The notes under the pieces are model-generated. The model saw only the letters and a program-made list of their open reading frames with translations, did no database searches and had not been told where the DNA came from. A DNA stretch of 33,628 nt. It comes from Microcaldota archaeon (GTDB lineage: Archaea > Micrarchaeota > Micrarchaeia > Norongarragalinales > SBBD01). Position 1 is the first letter of the stretch. Every line of letters starts with the position of its first letter. The translations under genes were made by a program, and so were the position numbers. Location: positions 1 to 33,628 of the forward strand of contig JACRGC010000008.1 of NCBI GenBank assembly GCA_016212475.1. Direction: 5' to 3'. Shown here one piece after another: positions 1 to 7,626 of this stretch.

Positions 1-165
1 ACGCTAAACTTTTTATTCATGGTGGGCATACTTCTATCGCCTTTGAGCTGCAGCGTGGGTTTTACCAACTTTTGTGCAAAAATTGTTAGTAATGCTTACG
101 CAAGCTCAAAGCAAAAATTTTTCGGTTGCGGGACAGAGCCTCTTCAAAGAGCTTTGCACATAATT
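1..165. other. window edge, no gene seen
   Basis: No supportable gene lies in the first 165 bases downstream of the transposase. The stretch contains a loose inverted repeat (CTTTGAGCT near 40 and AGCTCAAAG near 110) that could form a hairpin after the transposase gene or belong to the element end. The element boundary cannot be fixed because the window begins here. Confidence 0.4.
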
Positions 166-1209
166 TCAATCGTTCCAAATGATTTGTTGTGCAGGGTCGT
201 TTGCTGCACAAAAATTCACGGTAAAGTGCTGCTCATGCATTTCCTGGATTAGCACGCAAAGGTTGTGGCAAATCACCTTGCAAAGCAACTCATTCACCTT
301 GCCCTGATGCTTCTTGCTGGCAACCGTGTTGCCAAACTTGCGCTTCATCATGTGGAAAACGCTTTCCACGTTGCTGCGCCGATGGTATCTTGCCAAGAAC
401 TCCTCCCTATGCGTTTGGAAGTATTCAAACATCTTGCGCCAAATGCTAACCCGTATCTTGCGGCGTGTGGCATTTCTCTTGAAGGGAATGTATGGTAAAG
501 CGCCAGCTTGGGCTATTGCCGCCAGGTTGTTGCGGGATGAATACGCTGCATCCGCTGTAATTTCCTCCATGTTGAAGGATTGCGCCGTCTGACCTACAAG
601 TCCTGGAAGCATCGGCGAATCGTTTGAATGCCCATCCGTGATCTCTGCCCAAGTGACAACGTTTGTCTTCGTGCCGCACATGATGTGCAGTTTGACCCAA
701 TCCCTGTAGGTTACGTCCCGTTGGTGCGCGAAGCTAAACCATCGGCTGAATTGGAATGTGGAAAAGCCAGTTGAATCCGCGGCAAAGGTTGTTTCCGCCC
801 AAGCCAGCGGGTGGCTTGAAACCCGCACCAAATGCTTGAGGATGGGTTCGATTAGCTGATTGTTGTAGTAGTTTGAAACCGTGTTGAAATGCGGTGCCTT
901 TGTGATGTAGTGCTTATCCGCTGCTATCTGAAAGTCGCTGGTGGCGCGCCTGCCAGACTGCCGGACGTAGATTTTCAAGATAGCGCAATAGATTACATCC
1001 CGCAGTGCACTGGTGGGTCTTCCGCGCCTTCTACTGCGCCGGATGGTGACTAGGTCGCACAATTCCGATAGCATTTGAAGGAATAGCAGCTTCTCTGACG
1101 TTTGGGCTGCATTATAGGCTGGCCAGTCCTGCGAATAGGTAGGCTTCCTACCGTTGCTGGGTGCCTCCATCTCAAAATACTCTGATAGCGGCCTTTGTTC
1201 GGCGGGCAT
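166..1209 (-). CDS. IS4-signature DDE transposase
   Basis: The 347-aa product carries the three acidic residues expected of a DDE transposase: D145 in FAADSTGF, D220 in ITADAAYSS and E282. The glutamate sits in YHRRSNVESVFHMMK, which matches the Y-x2-R-x3-E-x6-K signature of the IS4 superfamily exactly. It would cut and join element ends. I chose ATG 1209 over the longer TTG start at 1272, because the TTG lies inside the upstream nuclease gene and an AAGGTGA ribosome binding site precedes the ATG. The gene follows the nuclease stop codon by one base (TGAAATG), so the two are probably translated together. No clear terminal inverted repeat is seen between the two genes. The catalytic residues are intact and no frameshift is visible. 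Confidence 0.88.
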   Translation of the reverse strand: MPAEQRPLSEYFEMEAPSNGRKPTYSQDWPAYNAAQTSEKLLFLQMLSELCDLVTIRRSRRRGRPTSALRDVIYCAILKIYVRQSGRRATSDFQIAADKHYITKAPHFNTVSNYYNNQLIEPILKHLVRVSSHPLAWAETTFAADSTGFSTFQFSRWFSFAHQRDVTYRDWVKLHIMCGTKTNVVTWAEITDGHSNDSPMLPGLVGQTAQSFNMEEITADAAYSSRNNLAAIAQAGALPYIPFKRNATRRKIRVSIWRKMFEYFQTHREEFLARYHRRSNVESVFHMMKRKFGNTVASKKHQGKVNELLCKVICHNLCVLIQEMHEQHFTVNFCAANDPAQQIIWND

Positions 1210-1210
1210 T

Positions 1211-1816
1211 TCATGTGTCACCTTGCCGCGGAACGCATGTTGGCAAATGCTTGCAGGGCGTCGGCTTGACAAAGCCCATCAGAATGTCCCTAAGCTTATG
1301 AATTTCCGAAATGACGGTGTTGCGGCTTTCCGCCGTGTAAGGCTCCTCCCAAAGTATTTGCATGGAAGCCGCGTTCCTTACCATCGAATACATGTTCAGT
1401 GTGGCAAGCCTTGGATACAGTAGTTGGAGTGTGAGGCAATAGAAGCGGGCCTGGTTCTTGTATCCGTCATAAGCTCTCAGTGAGTTCTTGTCCTCGATGA
1501 TGTTCAAGCCCCGCTGGTTGTAGCATAGCTCGTCAGGGATGCCAGCTAACTGAATGTCGCCAAGCTGCGCCCTAAACCGCAGCCTTGTGGCTTGAGGACG
1601 AAGGTTGCCCTCCTGTTCTCCCTTGATGAATTCCTCAAAATCAATAGAATGAGGATGCTCGGCAAGGAATTGTTCGTCCAGGCTCCTGTGGAGCCGTGCG
1701 CCTGCCTCTAGTTGAGGAGAGGGGGTGAACGCTACTCTTCCTTGCTTCATCGCCAACCATTTCTCCTGGCAATAATCGAAACTGCCAAGGTCGCTTGCCC
1801 TTACTGTCACATTCAT
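1211..1816 (-). CDS. Cas4-like PD-(D/E)XK nuclease
   Basis: The 201-aa product has the Cas4/RecB-type nuclease layout. An early cysteine sits in FDYC (C16), a histidine in GARLH (H43), then GIPDE (D95) and IIEDK (E108, K110) form the D-ExK active site, and YKNQARFY resembles the following Q-motif. The C-terminus has C188 and C194, spaced five residues apart as in the Cas4 iron-sulfur ligand set, but only three of the usual four cysteines can be assigned. The family makes DNA exonucleases, and Cas4 itself trims CRISPR prespacers. There is no cas1, cas2 or CRISPR array here. The longest ORF begins with GTG at 1828, but that GTG lies inside the AGGTGG ribosome binding site of ATG 1816. The partner is the downstream coupled transposase. 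Confidence 0.75.
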   Translation of the reverse strand: MNVTVRASDLGSFDYCQEKWLAMKQGRVAFTPSPQLEAGARLHRSLDEQFLAEHPHSIDFEEFIKGEQEGNLRPQATRLRFRAQLGDIQLAGIPDELCYNQRGLNIIEDKNSLRAYDGYKNQARFYCLTLQLLYPRLATLNMYSMVRNAASMQILWEEPYTAESRNTVISEIHKLRDILMGFVKPTPCKHLPTCVPRQGDT

Positions 1817-1942
1817 TTTATATTCCACCTTTTCATATGATATGTAGGAATATACGGCTAACCTGCAATTTAAACCTATGTATTCATCATATGATCCCTA
1901 TGAATTAGGCAGGTTTAAATAGGATGGAAGTATGGTGGTAGC
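1817..1942. promoter_or_regulatory. divergent promoter region, nuclease / AbrB-like gene
   Basis: This 126-bp gap separates the minus-strand nuclease from the plus-strand AbrB-like gene. The sequence TTTAAATA near 1914-1921 lies 22-29 bases before ATG 1943, and a mirror TTTAAATTG lies near 1867-1875 for the other strand. Both belong to an inverted repeat of ATTTAAACCT, with arms near 1867 and 1911. A second short palindrome, CATATGAT, occurs twice between them. The symmetry suggests one regulator, perhaps the AbrB-like or winged-helix protein, acting on both promoters. That last point is inference. Confidence 0.55.
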
Positions 1943-2167
1943 ATGGGAAAAATTAAGCGGCTCTCAAAACGGGAGCTGAATTCATTCCTCTCCGAGCTAG
2001 AACGGCCCGAACTCGAAGCCGAGGCTGAGCTTGTGGGGCTTGGCGAAAACCGGGGGCAGTTCTTTGTCCGCATCCCTAAGCACTTTAGCCAGCAGTTGAA
2101 TTTGAAGAAAGCTAACAAGATGAAAATGATCGTTAAGGACGGCAAGCTAGTCATGGAAGTGGTATAA
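1943..2167 (+). CDS. AbrB/SpoVT-like DNA-binding protein
   Basis: The 74-aa product is split in two. Residues 1-40 are charged and probably helical. The C-terminal half, FFVRIPKHFSQQLNLKKAN followed by KMKMIVKDGKLVMEV, reads as a single swapped-hairpin AbrB domain: VRIPK, then LNLKKxxKxKMxVxDGKLVxE. Such proteins dimerise and bind operators, often as antitoxin-like or autoregulatory factors. A GGTGG ribosome binding site precedes the ATG and a TATA-like TTTAAATA lies upstream. The stop codon abuts the ATG of the next gene, so the two are one operon. No toxin partner is recognisable. Confidence 0.72.
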   Translation: MGKIKRLSKRELNSFLSELERPELEAEAELVGLGENRGQFFVRIPKHFSQQLNLKKANKMKMIVKDGKLVMEVV

Positions 2168-2392
2168 ATGCGTCCGCGTAAGCCAATCACAATCTATGAC
2201 CGCAAGATCGCGGCCTTCCTGCTGGTGCTGAATAGTTGCATTACCGCCCACAAGCTTTCTGAGCGCATGAACATTAGCTGGAATACGGCGGATGCGCACC
2301 TGCATAAGCTCTACCAGCTAGGTGTTGTGAAAAAGTGCTCAGTTCATAGGCATACGCCAAAGCGGGTTTATTGGAGAATAAACCGACCATAA
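2168..2392 (+). CDS. small winged-helix DNA-binding protein
   Basis: The 74-aa product is nearly all a winged helix-turn-helix. The pattern TAHKLSERMNISWNTADAHL is a typical HTH, followed by HKLYQLGVVKKCSV and a hairpin ending KRVYWRIN, as in ArsR/MarR-like regulators. It starts immediately after the stop of the AbrB-like gene, with no intervening base, so it is translated with it. Together they look like the control module of the neighbouring nuclease-transposase pair, which is inference from position. The ligand or target is unknown. Confidence 0.7.
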   Translation: MRPRKPITIYDRKIAAFLLVLNSCITAHKLSERMNISWNTADAHLHKLYQLGVVKKCSVHRHTPKRVYWRINRP

Positions 2393-2396
2393 GCTA

Positions 2397-2933
2397 TTAG
2401 CCCGTACCAAAATAATTCTCCTTGGTTAAATTAGGGTAACTTTCATTATTACTTGTAACCCGTCCGTCATCAAATTTGAAATCCTTTTGCAGTTTGTTCT
2501 CAAATGAATCTTCTATTTCGAAGCGATATTCAAATTTGCCTTTTGTTAAATCTGATGGGCAATAGAAACCATATGTTTTAGGTATAGCATCTCCAATACC
2601 AATTTTAAGTGGAGTTTTGCTTTGGTAAGATTCAAATGCGTATTTAGCCTCCTTAATTGGATATTCTACTCCTGATGACTGGGTGCCTTCTGCCTTCACA
2701 AAATTTAAGTCCACTCTGAAAATCGTCGTCGGTTTATCTCCGGTGTTTTTTATCAAACACTCTATTTCCACATAGGTTCCTGACTCGCTTCCATCATAGT
2801 AATCCTCTTTATTTTGCAGACGATAATACCCTACGAATTGATGCACATCTAGTTTGAGTTTTGGCTTTGATCCACCATGCATTAATCCTTTAATGAAAGA
2901 CAAACCAGATATAATTTCTCCTATGGCAACCAT
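2397..2933 (-). CDS. hypothetical protein, beta-rich
   Basis: I do not recognise this 178-aa protein. A short hydrophobic or amphipathic N-terminus (IGEIISGLSFIKGLM) precedes a soluble region with alternating hydrophobic residues. That region contains ECLIKNTGDKPTTIFRVDL, typical of a beta-sandwich strand pair with a K-N-T-G turn. The 175-aa protein at 6989-7516 has a comparable stretch (FTIKNDGNTDFRIHQIAF), so the two may share a fold. TATA-like TTATAT about 30 bases before ATG 2933 suggests a leaderless transcript. The region is visibly more A/T-rich than the core genes. Confidence 0.6.
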   Translation of the reverse strand: MVAIGEIISGLSFIKGLMHGGSKPKLKLDVHQFVGYYRLQNKEDYYDGSESGTYVEIECLIKNTGDKPTTIFRVDLNFVKAEGTQSSGVEYPIKEAKYAFESYQSKTPLKIGIGDAIPKTYGFYCPSDLTKGKFEYRFEIEDSFENKLQKDFKFDDGRVTSNNESYPNLTKENYFGTG

Positions 2934-2970
2934 TTCAATCTAGTAATTTACGAGGAGGAAGGATATAAGC

Positions 2971-3360
2971 CTATTTAGTTAGCAGCGGGTGAGAGGGTGC
3001 ATTTACTTGCCCGATGTCAAATGCACCAAATTCGCATTCAAATATTTCGCTCAATTTTCTTGATGTTTGAGTCCATCTTATTTCAATCCGCTTATCTGAC
3101 TTAGGTGTATTTGAAAAGTAATACTTGAAGAAAATCGGCAAAAATCGCTTCGTTTTGGTTTTAAAATTCTCATCAAAAAGTAGTCTTTCCTTTGCGGGCT
3201 TTTGTAGCTTCTCATGGTTTGAAAATATACGCTGGAAATAAGCTCCAGATTCGCCCATGTTAATCGAAAAAACATCGATTTGAAGTATTTGCAGCGAGCC
3301 GACTATGTTTTCGTTGCTTTTTGACGATGTGACTAATAGGAAACCAAGTTCATCTACCAT
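2971..3360 (-). CDS. hypothetical protein
   Basis: The 129-aa product is unrecognised. It is charged and lysine-rich in the middle (RLLFDENFKTKTKRFLPIFFKYYF), with no membrane segment or catalytic motif that I can identify. It starts nine bases after the stop of the upstream membrane-anchored gene on the same strand, so the two probably form an operon. Length and reading-frame integrity are the main support. Confidence 0.5.
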   Translation of the reverse strand: MVDELGFLLVTSSKSNENIVGSLQILQIDVFSINMGESGAYFQRIFSNHEKLQKPAKERLLFDENFKTKTKRFLPIFFKYYFSNTPKSDKRIEIRWTQTSRKLSEIFECEFGAFDIGQVNAPSHPLLTK

Positions 3361-3369
3361 TATGGCGCC

Positions 3370-4302
3370 CTATTTGACTTCTGTAATCAAATTGAAGGTT
3401 TTTTGATAAGCCGCTTTGGACATAGTTTTCAATGGAGTGCCTGGGGGAAGAATGGCGGCAATAAAGCCGTGGGCATCATGCCTGCCTAAAGCAACATCCA
3501 AACTTATGTCTGCGGTACTGCCAGAACCCATCTTAATAATTTCTCCCGGCTGACCTATTTTGACATTGACTCCGTAATCCGTGCTTTCTCCTGGTTGAAA
3601 ATCCATATATGAACCGCCGCGGGCGCTATCTAAGCCGTATTGTGGTATATTTTGACAATAATCCGTTGAAGCAGCGCAATTTGGAAGGTAAATCCATGCC
3701 CTAATGGGAACGTTGCCTTTGTAGGTGATTCTTATTTTCTTAACGTTGTCATTCTCGTTGAAAGGTTGGCTCTTGTTTAACTCAAACGCAAGTGCATTTG
3801 GTTCGATCTCGAATTCAACGTAAGTAGGCAATTCGATTATTTTGCAGAATTTATCCGTCGCTGTTTCAACTTCCCAAACTTGGCTAAAGCATATGTTGAT
3901 ACTTGTTACCTTTTCCAAATTATTTAGTTTTATATTTGAAAAAACCCTGTTGTCCCCTTTCGCTAAAGAGCCTTGCGAATAAAGCGAATCGACTCTTCCA
4001 TCTGTAATTTTATAATTTACGGCATTTTTTTCAGATTGTATAATTACATTAAATTGAGTTTGAATTAGCCCATTTTCTAATCCAAGAAATTCAAGTTTGG
4101 GTGATAAAATTTGTATGTCGGAAGTCAATAATTTTTGTTCTTCGGCGGCCTTGTTACGAAGCTCGTCGCTTGTTTGGCAGAGGTATTGTCCGTTTTTATC
4201 GTAAAAGCAGAATTTTGAAGGGCTGAAAACACCAAAATACCACATGCCCAATACTATTAGAATGATAAACGTGATACCGACGGCTATGTATTGTTTTTTC
4301 AT
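3370..4302 (-). CDS. membrane-anchored extracellular hypothetical protein
   Basis: The 310-aa product has a lysine-led N-terminal membrane helix (residues 5-25) followed by a large extracytoplasmic region. That region holds paired cysteines (CFYD, YLCQ; later LPNCAASTDYCQN) that could form disulfides, and beta-strand-like alternation throughout. No lipobox cysteine follows the helix. The ATG is supported by a strong GAGGTGGG ribosome binding site eight bases or so upstream, and by an AATTTAAATTTAA TATA-like element in the gap to 4423. It heads a minus-strand operon with the 129-aa gene. Function is unknown; anchoring at the cell surface is the only safe inference. Confidence 0.65.
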   Translation of the reverse strand: MKKQYIAVGITFIILIVLGMWYFGVFSPSKFCFYDKNGQYLCQTSDELRNKAAEEQKLLTSDIQILSPKLEFLGLENGLIQTQFNVIIQSEKNAVNYKITDGRVDSLYSQGSLAKGDNRVFSNIKLNNLEKVTSINICFSQVWEVETATDKFCKIIELPTYVEFEIEPNALAFELNKSQPFNENDNVKKIRITYKGNVPIRAWIYLPNCAASTDYCQNIPQYGLDSARGGSYMDFQPGESTDYGVNVKIGQPGEIIKMGSGSTADISLDVALGRHDAHGFIAAILPPGTPLKTMSKAAYQKTFNLITEVK

Positions 4303-4422
4303 CTCAACCCACCTCGACTTAACCCAACAACAAGTTGGAGGCAGGTTAAATTTAAATTGTTAACTATTTTGTCATATGTTTTGTCAAATAAGTAGTTAAG
4401 TAATCCGGCGTCCTATTCGTTA

Positions 4423-4677
4423 ATGAAAGCTGGATTGCTCGGATTCATATTGCGGTCAAAGCAGAGACGTAAAATATTGGAAATCCTGAAGGAACCAGCT
4501 ACGCCAACGGAAATTGCGTTCCTTTCAAAGCTGGCGGTTTCGCATGTAAGCCGAACTTTAAAGGAATTTGAAAAAAAGGGGCTTTCGAAATGTCAAAATC
4601 CTAAGCGACGGATTGGAAAGATTTATTCAATAACCCGAAAAGGAAGACAGATACTGGCAAAGATAGCCTCAAACTGA
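4423..4677 (+). CDS. small winged-helix regulator
   Basis: The 84-aa product is a single winged-helix domain. KQRRKILEILKEPATPTEIA is helix 1-2, LAVSHVSRTLKEFEKKGL is the recognition helix region, and GKIYSITRKGRQILAKI is the wing plus final helix. This is the usual archaeal MarR/ArsR-like minimal regulator. It is divergent from the membrane-anchored gene at 4302 and shares its promoter gap, so it may control that operon. No ribosome binding site is seen before the ATG, which suggests a leaderless mRNA. Confidence 0.75.
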   Translation: MKAGLLGFILRSKQRRKILEILKEPATPTEIAFLSKLAVSHVSRTLKEFEKKGLSKCQNPKRRIGKIYSITRKGRQILAKIASN

Positions 4678-4705
4678 CTTTTCTTTTTTCCATGAATTGC
4701 ATTAA

Positions 4706-5029
4706 CTATTCTTTTTCGTCATTATCTACATCACCAGTAACGAATTGATATAAATCAAGTGAACAAATTATAAAAAATAAGATGGAGCCAACTAAAACAA
4801 CCGCCCAATATTCGGTTGGCATGGGGGAAGAAAAAAAAGTTCCCCCAAATACTTGAAATAAAAATTGGATCAGTAAAGCTCCCGATGTAAAAAAACCAGA
4901 CACCATCGAGGCAATTGTAAGAATTTTTCCTCTGTCTTTTTGCCTCACGAACTTTTCTTTCTTATAGAAAATAAGTAATATCGTCGATAGTAGTATGGCA
5001 CCCCCTAATATGTAGCTTGCCTCAGTCAT
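4706..5029 (-). CDS. three-TM small membrane protein
   Basis: The 107-aa product has three hydrophobic helices (about 5-22, 36-62 and 74-95) and an acidic C-terminal tail ending DVDNDEKE. I do not recognise a family. Its ATG overlaps the stop of the upstream 71-aa gene in an ATGA junction, and AAGGAG lies just before it, so the pair is translationally coupled. A small integral membrane complex is possible. Confidence 0.6.
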   Translation of the reverse strand: MTEASYILGGAILLSTILLIFYKKEKFVRQKDRGKILTIASMVSGFFTSGALLIQFLFQVFGGTFFSSPMPTEYWAVVLVGSILFFIICSLDLYQFVTGDVDNDEKE

Positions 5030-5241
5030 CGAAAACTCCTTCTTATATTAAACCAATTATAGCCAATAAACGCTCCTAGAAAAGCCAACATAATTGCGCC
5101 GTACGTGCCGAGAACTAGATTTCCCAAAAAGCCCGCTGAACCTACAAGCAGACCAATAAACGCAAATACTATTGCCCTCTCTTTCTTGCGCATGAAATCA
5201 TAACCTTCGTATTGTTTTTTAACCTTCCTTTTATCGAACAT
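5026..5241 (-). CDS. two-TM small membrane protein
   Basis: The 71-aa product has a basic N-terminus (DKRKVKKQY), a helix at about 23-43 with G-rich packing (GLLVGSAGFLGNLVLG), a second helix at 46-64, and a basic end (IRRSFR). GGGTGA sits before the ATG. It overlaps the next gene by four bases. Function is unknown, but coupling to the three-TM protein suggests the two act together. Confidence 0.6.
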   Translation of the reverse strand: MFDKRKVKKQYEGYDFMRKKERAIVFAFIGLLVGSAGFLGNLVLGTYGAIMLAFLGAFIGYNWFNIRRSFR

Positions 5242-5359
5242 CTAATCACCCGGCCTTTACACATTTTAGCCCCTAGTAATAACACTTGTGATATCCGCAA
5301 TCCGCACGGAAAGCGGACACTTTTAAGCCTTAATGCGCTAGGTTGGAGCGTGAGTTAAG

Positions 5360-5785
5360 ATGAGTGCCCTTGCTGACTACTACGGCAAAATCTTCTCTTC
5401 ACTCTCAAAGAGCAATGGAAAACTACTAACTCAACTTATTGCTAAAAGCGGGGTTTATGGACTGGGACTCGATAATTCGTTCAAGTCCTCTTTGAAAAAG
5501 AAGGCATTTTTAGGGAGTTTGTTGGCTGGCCCTAGCTTGGATTACCTCAAATCGATTTCAGATAGGTTTCAGCTCAAACCTCTTGAGAAGCTTGCCGGGC
5601 ACCGTGATAAGTTTAACGCGATATTGTTTCTGAGATCAAATGACAAAATGGGGAAACGGAGCATGTGCAATCTTGTGAAAATTTATGAAAGGATAGCAAA
5701 TTCAGAAAAGGTTGAGTATTGCGGGTTTGTCATTCATAATCATCCGAATGGAGATTATGCCCTGATCGGCATTTTTGAGAACTAA
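5360..5785 (+). CDS. hypothetical protein ending in a JAB-like HNHP motif
   Basis: The 141-aa product is helical and lysine-rich for about 85 residues, then reads FNAILFLRSND and, near the end, EYCGFVIHNHPNGD. The H-x-H-P-x-G-D string resembles the metal site of JAB/RadC-type proteins (HNHPSGD). The following PSxxD portion that supplies the third metal ligand is absent: the protein ends nine residues later and no other frame restores it. It may be a truncated or decayed JAB-domain protein, or the match may be chance. A TATA-like TTTTAAG lies 33 bases before the ATG. Confidence 0.45.
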   Translation: MSALADYYGKIFSSLSKSNGKLLTQLIAKSGVYGLGLDNSFKSSLKKKAFLGSLLAGPSLDYLKSISDRFQLKPLEKLAGHRDKFNAILFLRSNDKMGKRSMCNLVKIYERIANSEKVEYCGFVIHNHPNGDYALIGIFEN

Positions 5786-5792
5786 AATTGTA

Positions 5793-5800
5793 TTTATATA
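5793..5800 (+). promoter_or_regulatory. TATA box for the 5834/5950 pair
   Basis: TTTATATA lies 34-41 bases before ATG 5834. An archaeal transcript would begin about 25 bases downstream, after the in-frame ATG 5807 but before GGTGAT at 5824-5829, which supports the 5834 start. Confidence 0.5.
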
Positions 5801-5833
5801 TTCGTCATGTTGAAGATATTTCTGGTGATTTTA

Positions 5834-5953
5834 ATGTCAGATGGAGAAGAGATAAAAAAGAGCTATACTGGAACTGCGAAAAACGAAAGAAAAGAGTCGT
5901 ACACGCCAACAGCAAAAAACTCGGAGAATTCAAAGAGTGGAAATAAGAAATGA
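5834..5953 (+). CDS. 39-aa basic peptide with tandem SYTxTAKN repeat
   Basis: The short ORF encodes a very hydrophilic 39-aa peptide with two copies of an eight-residue unit, SYTGTAKN and SYTPTAKN, five residues apart, and an Asn/Ser/Lys-rich tail. GGTGAT stands five bases before the ATG. Its TGA stop overlaps the ATG of the six-TM gene in an ATGA junction, so it is positioned to be translated with it. An in-frame ATG at 5807 would add a hydrophobic LKIFLVIL start, but it probably lies upstream of the transcription start. Function is unknown; it could be a leader peptide or a small subunit. Confidence 0.5.
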   Translation: MSDGEEIKKSYTGTAKNERKESYTPTAKNSENSKSGNKK

Positions 5954-6909
5954 AATTTAATTTTGTCATTTGGTGGTATATGGGAATAATCCTTATTCCA
6001 TTTTCCATATTGTTAGCCATAGCTTTGAATCCAACTCAATATAAGTTTCAACTTGATGTGCTCGCCGTAATAATTTCGGCATTAGCCATGTTTATTTTAA
6101 CTGCCACATTAGTGAAATCCGTTCAAGTGTCGAATGTTCAAATACTTTTTCAATGCACCAAACAGGTTCAAGAGTCAGAAAGAGATTTAGTTTTGTTTCA
6201 GCAAAGTGGTGTTAAAGATAAGAAAAAAGAAAAAGATTTGGTGAATTTGATGCTGAACAATGTAGAACTGGGGCTTTTCTCAATGAGGAGTTTGGATGTA
6301 TCCGAAAGAGATGAAAGCTTATCCTATTTTGACGGGTTACTCCTAAATTGGAGAATTCATATAGAAAAAAATCAGAAAATTCGTGATGACCCTTCAGCGT
6401 TCAAGGAGATAAAAAAACGATTAATTTTTTTAAGTAAAGGTGAGAAAATGGAAAAACCAAAACAAATTCAAGAATCTGAAGACATCAAACGCGATTCTGC
6501 ATTGAATCTATTAGCACTTTTTCTAACCGCAGTTCTTGTTCTTTTTTCTGAAAACACCGTAGATGATAAGTATCTAGTTTACTTCTTTACCTTCTCATTT
6601 GTAACTTTATTTTATTTCATATTTTCAACGAAAAACAAAGAGGCGATTTCAGATTTGTTTTGGGTGCTGAAGCAATTGACATGGATTTTAGCAATTGTTT
6701 TTCTCTCATTAACTTTCGTGTTTATGGCTAGGGTTAATGGTGTGGATCCGCAAGCATGGCAAATGGTAGTGCCTTACTTATCGACGGTAGGGTTTGCAAT
6801 GTTGTTTGCACTAATTGTTTTATTTTTAGACGCAAGTGCAATCTGGTCACTTGTATTAAAAAGGGAAAAATTGCCATTATTCTCTTGGATTAGGTCAAAG
6901 CTCGGTTAG
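5950..6909 (+). CDS. six-TM hypothetical membrane protein
   Basis: The 319-aa product has two N-terminal helices (about 7-26 and 37-56) and a ~125-residue charged cytoplasmic region (57-180, with KDKKKEKD and EKMEKPKQIQESEDIKRD). Four more helices follow (184-200, 208-226, 243-260, 274-300). The layout of an intracellular helical domain between two membrane blocks suggests a signalling or sensor-like protein. I recognise no family or active site. It is coupled by a 4-base overlap to the 39-aa peptide gene. Confidence 0.65.
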   Translation: MKFNFVIWWYMGIILIPFSILLAIALNPTQYKFQLDVLAVIISALAMFILTATLVKSVQVSNVQILFQCTKQVQESERDLVLFQQSGVKDKKKEKDLVNLMLNNVELGLFSMRSLDVSERDESLSYFDGLLLNWRIHIEKNQKIRDDPSAFKEIKKRLIFLSKGEKMEKPKQIQESEDIKRDSALNLLALFLTAVLVLFSENTVDDKYLVYFFTFSFVTLFYFIFSTKNKEAISDLFWVLKQLTWILAIVFLSLTFVFMARVNGVDPQAWQMVVPYLSTVGFAMLFALIVLFLDASAIWSLVLKREKLPLFSWIRSKLG

Positions 6910-6988
6910 ACAGCGTTCCAGTATTAGCCTGAAGTCGAAGATTAGAAATAAGCCAATCCAAAACTTAATTTTTTTACCGATTTGATTT

Positions 6989-7516
6989 CTAGCGGTATGG
7001 AATATAAAACTTCTTTTTGAATATTTTTGAGTCGGCGAACTCATCTTGGCTAGATAGTACCTTTACATCTACTTCTAAATTCTGACCCTTTGGAAGGTCC
7101 TCAACAGGAATTCGAACATCCATTGTTTGTCCGGGTTTTATAATTTTTTTATCTTCAGCATCGACTAGTCTTAAATGTAGTGGTTGCCCAAATCGATCTT
7201 TAACATCGGTTTGACTAAACGCAATCTGGTGAATTCGAAAATCAGTGTTTCCATCATTTTTTATAGTAAATGTTTCTCCTTGCTCTTTTTTGAAAAGAAT
7301 ACCAAGCTGATAATCATCAGGAAACCTCACAAATTGAAGTTTAGTTTTTAGAATGAGCTTTTCTTTCTCAAAATCTAATGTTTTTTTTGCAGTTCGCCAT
7401 TGCAATAAGCTCGCAATTGCCGAAATCAGTGCGACGAAGAAAGCGAGTAAAGCGATTTGATCGCTTGAAAATGTGAATCCTAAGAAGTCAACGGCTAGAA
7501 TTACTATGCTAAACAT
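6989..7516 (-). CDS. membrane-anchored beta-domain protein
   Basis: The 175-aa product has an N-terminal hydrophobic segment plus a strong helix at about 21-42, then a positively charged coil (QWRTAKKTLDFEKEKLILKT), and then a beta-rich domain. That domain contains FTIKNDGNTDFRIHQI and a proline-rich IKPGQTMDVRIPVEDLPKGQ, the usual look of an Ig-like or beta-sandwich domain. It resembles in style the 178-aa protein at 2397-2933. No catalytic residues can be named. Confidence 0.6.
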   Translation of the reverse strand: MFSIVILAVDFLGFTFSSDQIALLAFFVALISAIASLLQWRTAKKTLDFEKEKLILKTKLQFVRFPDDYQLGILFKKEQGETFTIKNDGNTDFRIHQIAFSQTDVKDRFGQPLHLRLVDAEDKKIIKPGQTMDVRIPVEDLPKGQNLEVDVKVLSSQDEFADSKIFKKKFYIPYR

Positions 7517-7626
7517 ATATATTTCCCACTAACTTGCTATATTATCTCATCAATGAACTTTTAATCGCCAATTTTACTCCGCCTACTATGTGATAGATCC
7601 GTGATAATTATTATCAATCAAGACGA

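Noticed and set aside
130-160. CCTCTTCAAAG block shared with position ~9390, both next to a TGTGCAAAGC sequence
   Set aside because: The match is short, the two parts are in different order and orientation, and no element boundary fits; treated as chance.
166-230. Inverted TTGTGCAG/CTGCACAA near 187-212
   Set aside because: It lies within the transposase coding end and has an eight-base stem only; not enough to call an element terminus.
19-252. 77-aa plus-strand ORF at the window start
   Set aside because: It runs antisense into the transposase and has no ribosome binding site or recognisable domain.
1211-1816. Reading the Cas4-like gene as part of a CRISPR-Cas locus
   Set aside because: No cas1, cas2, effector gene or repeat-spacer array is present anywhere in the window.
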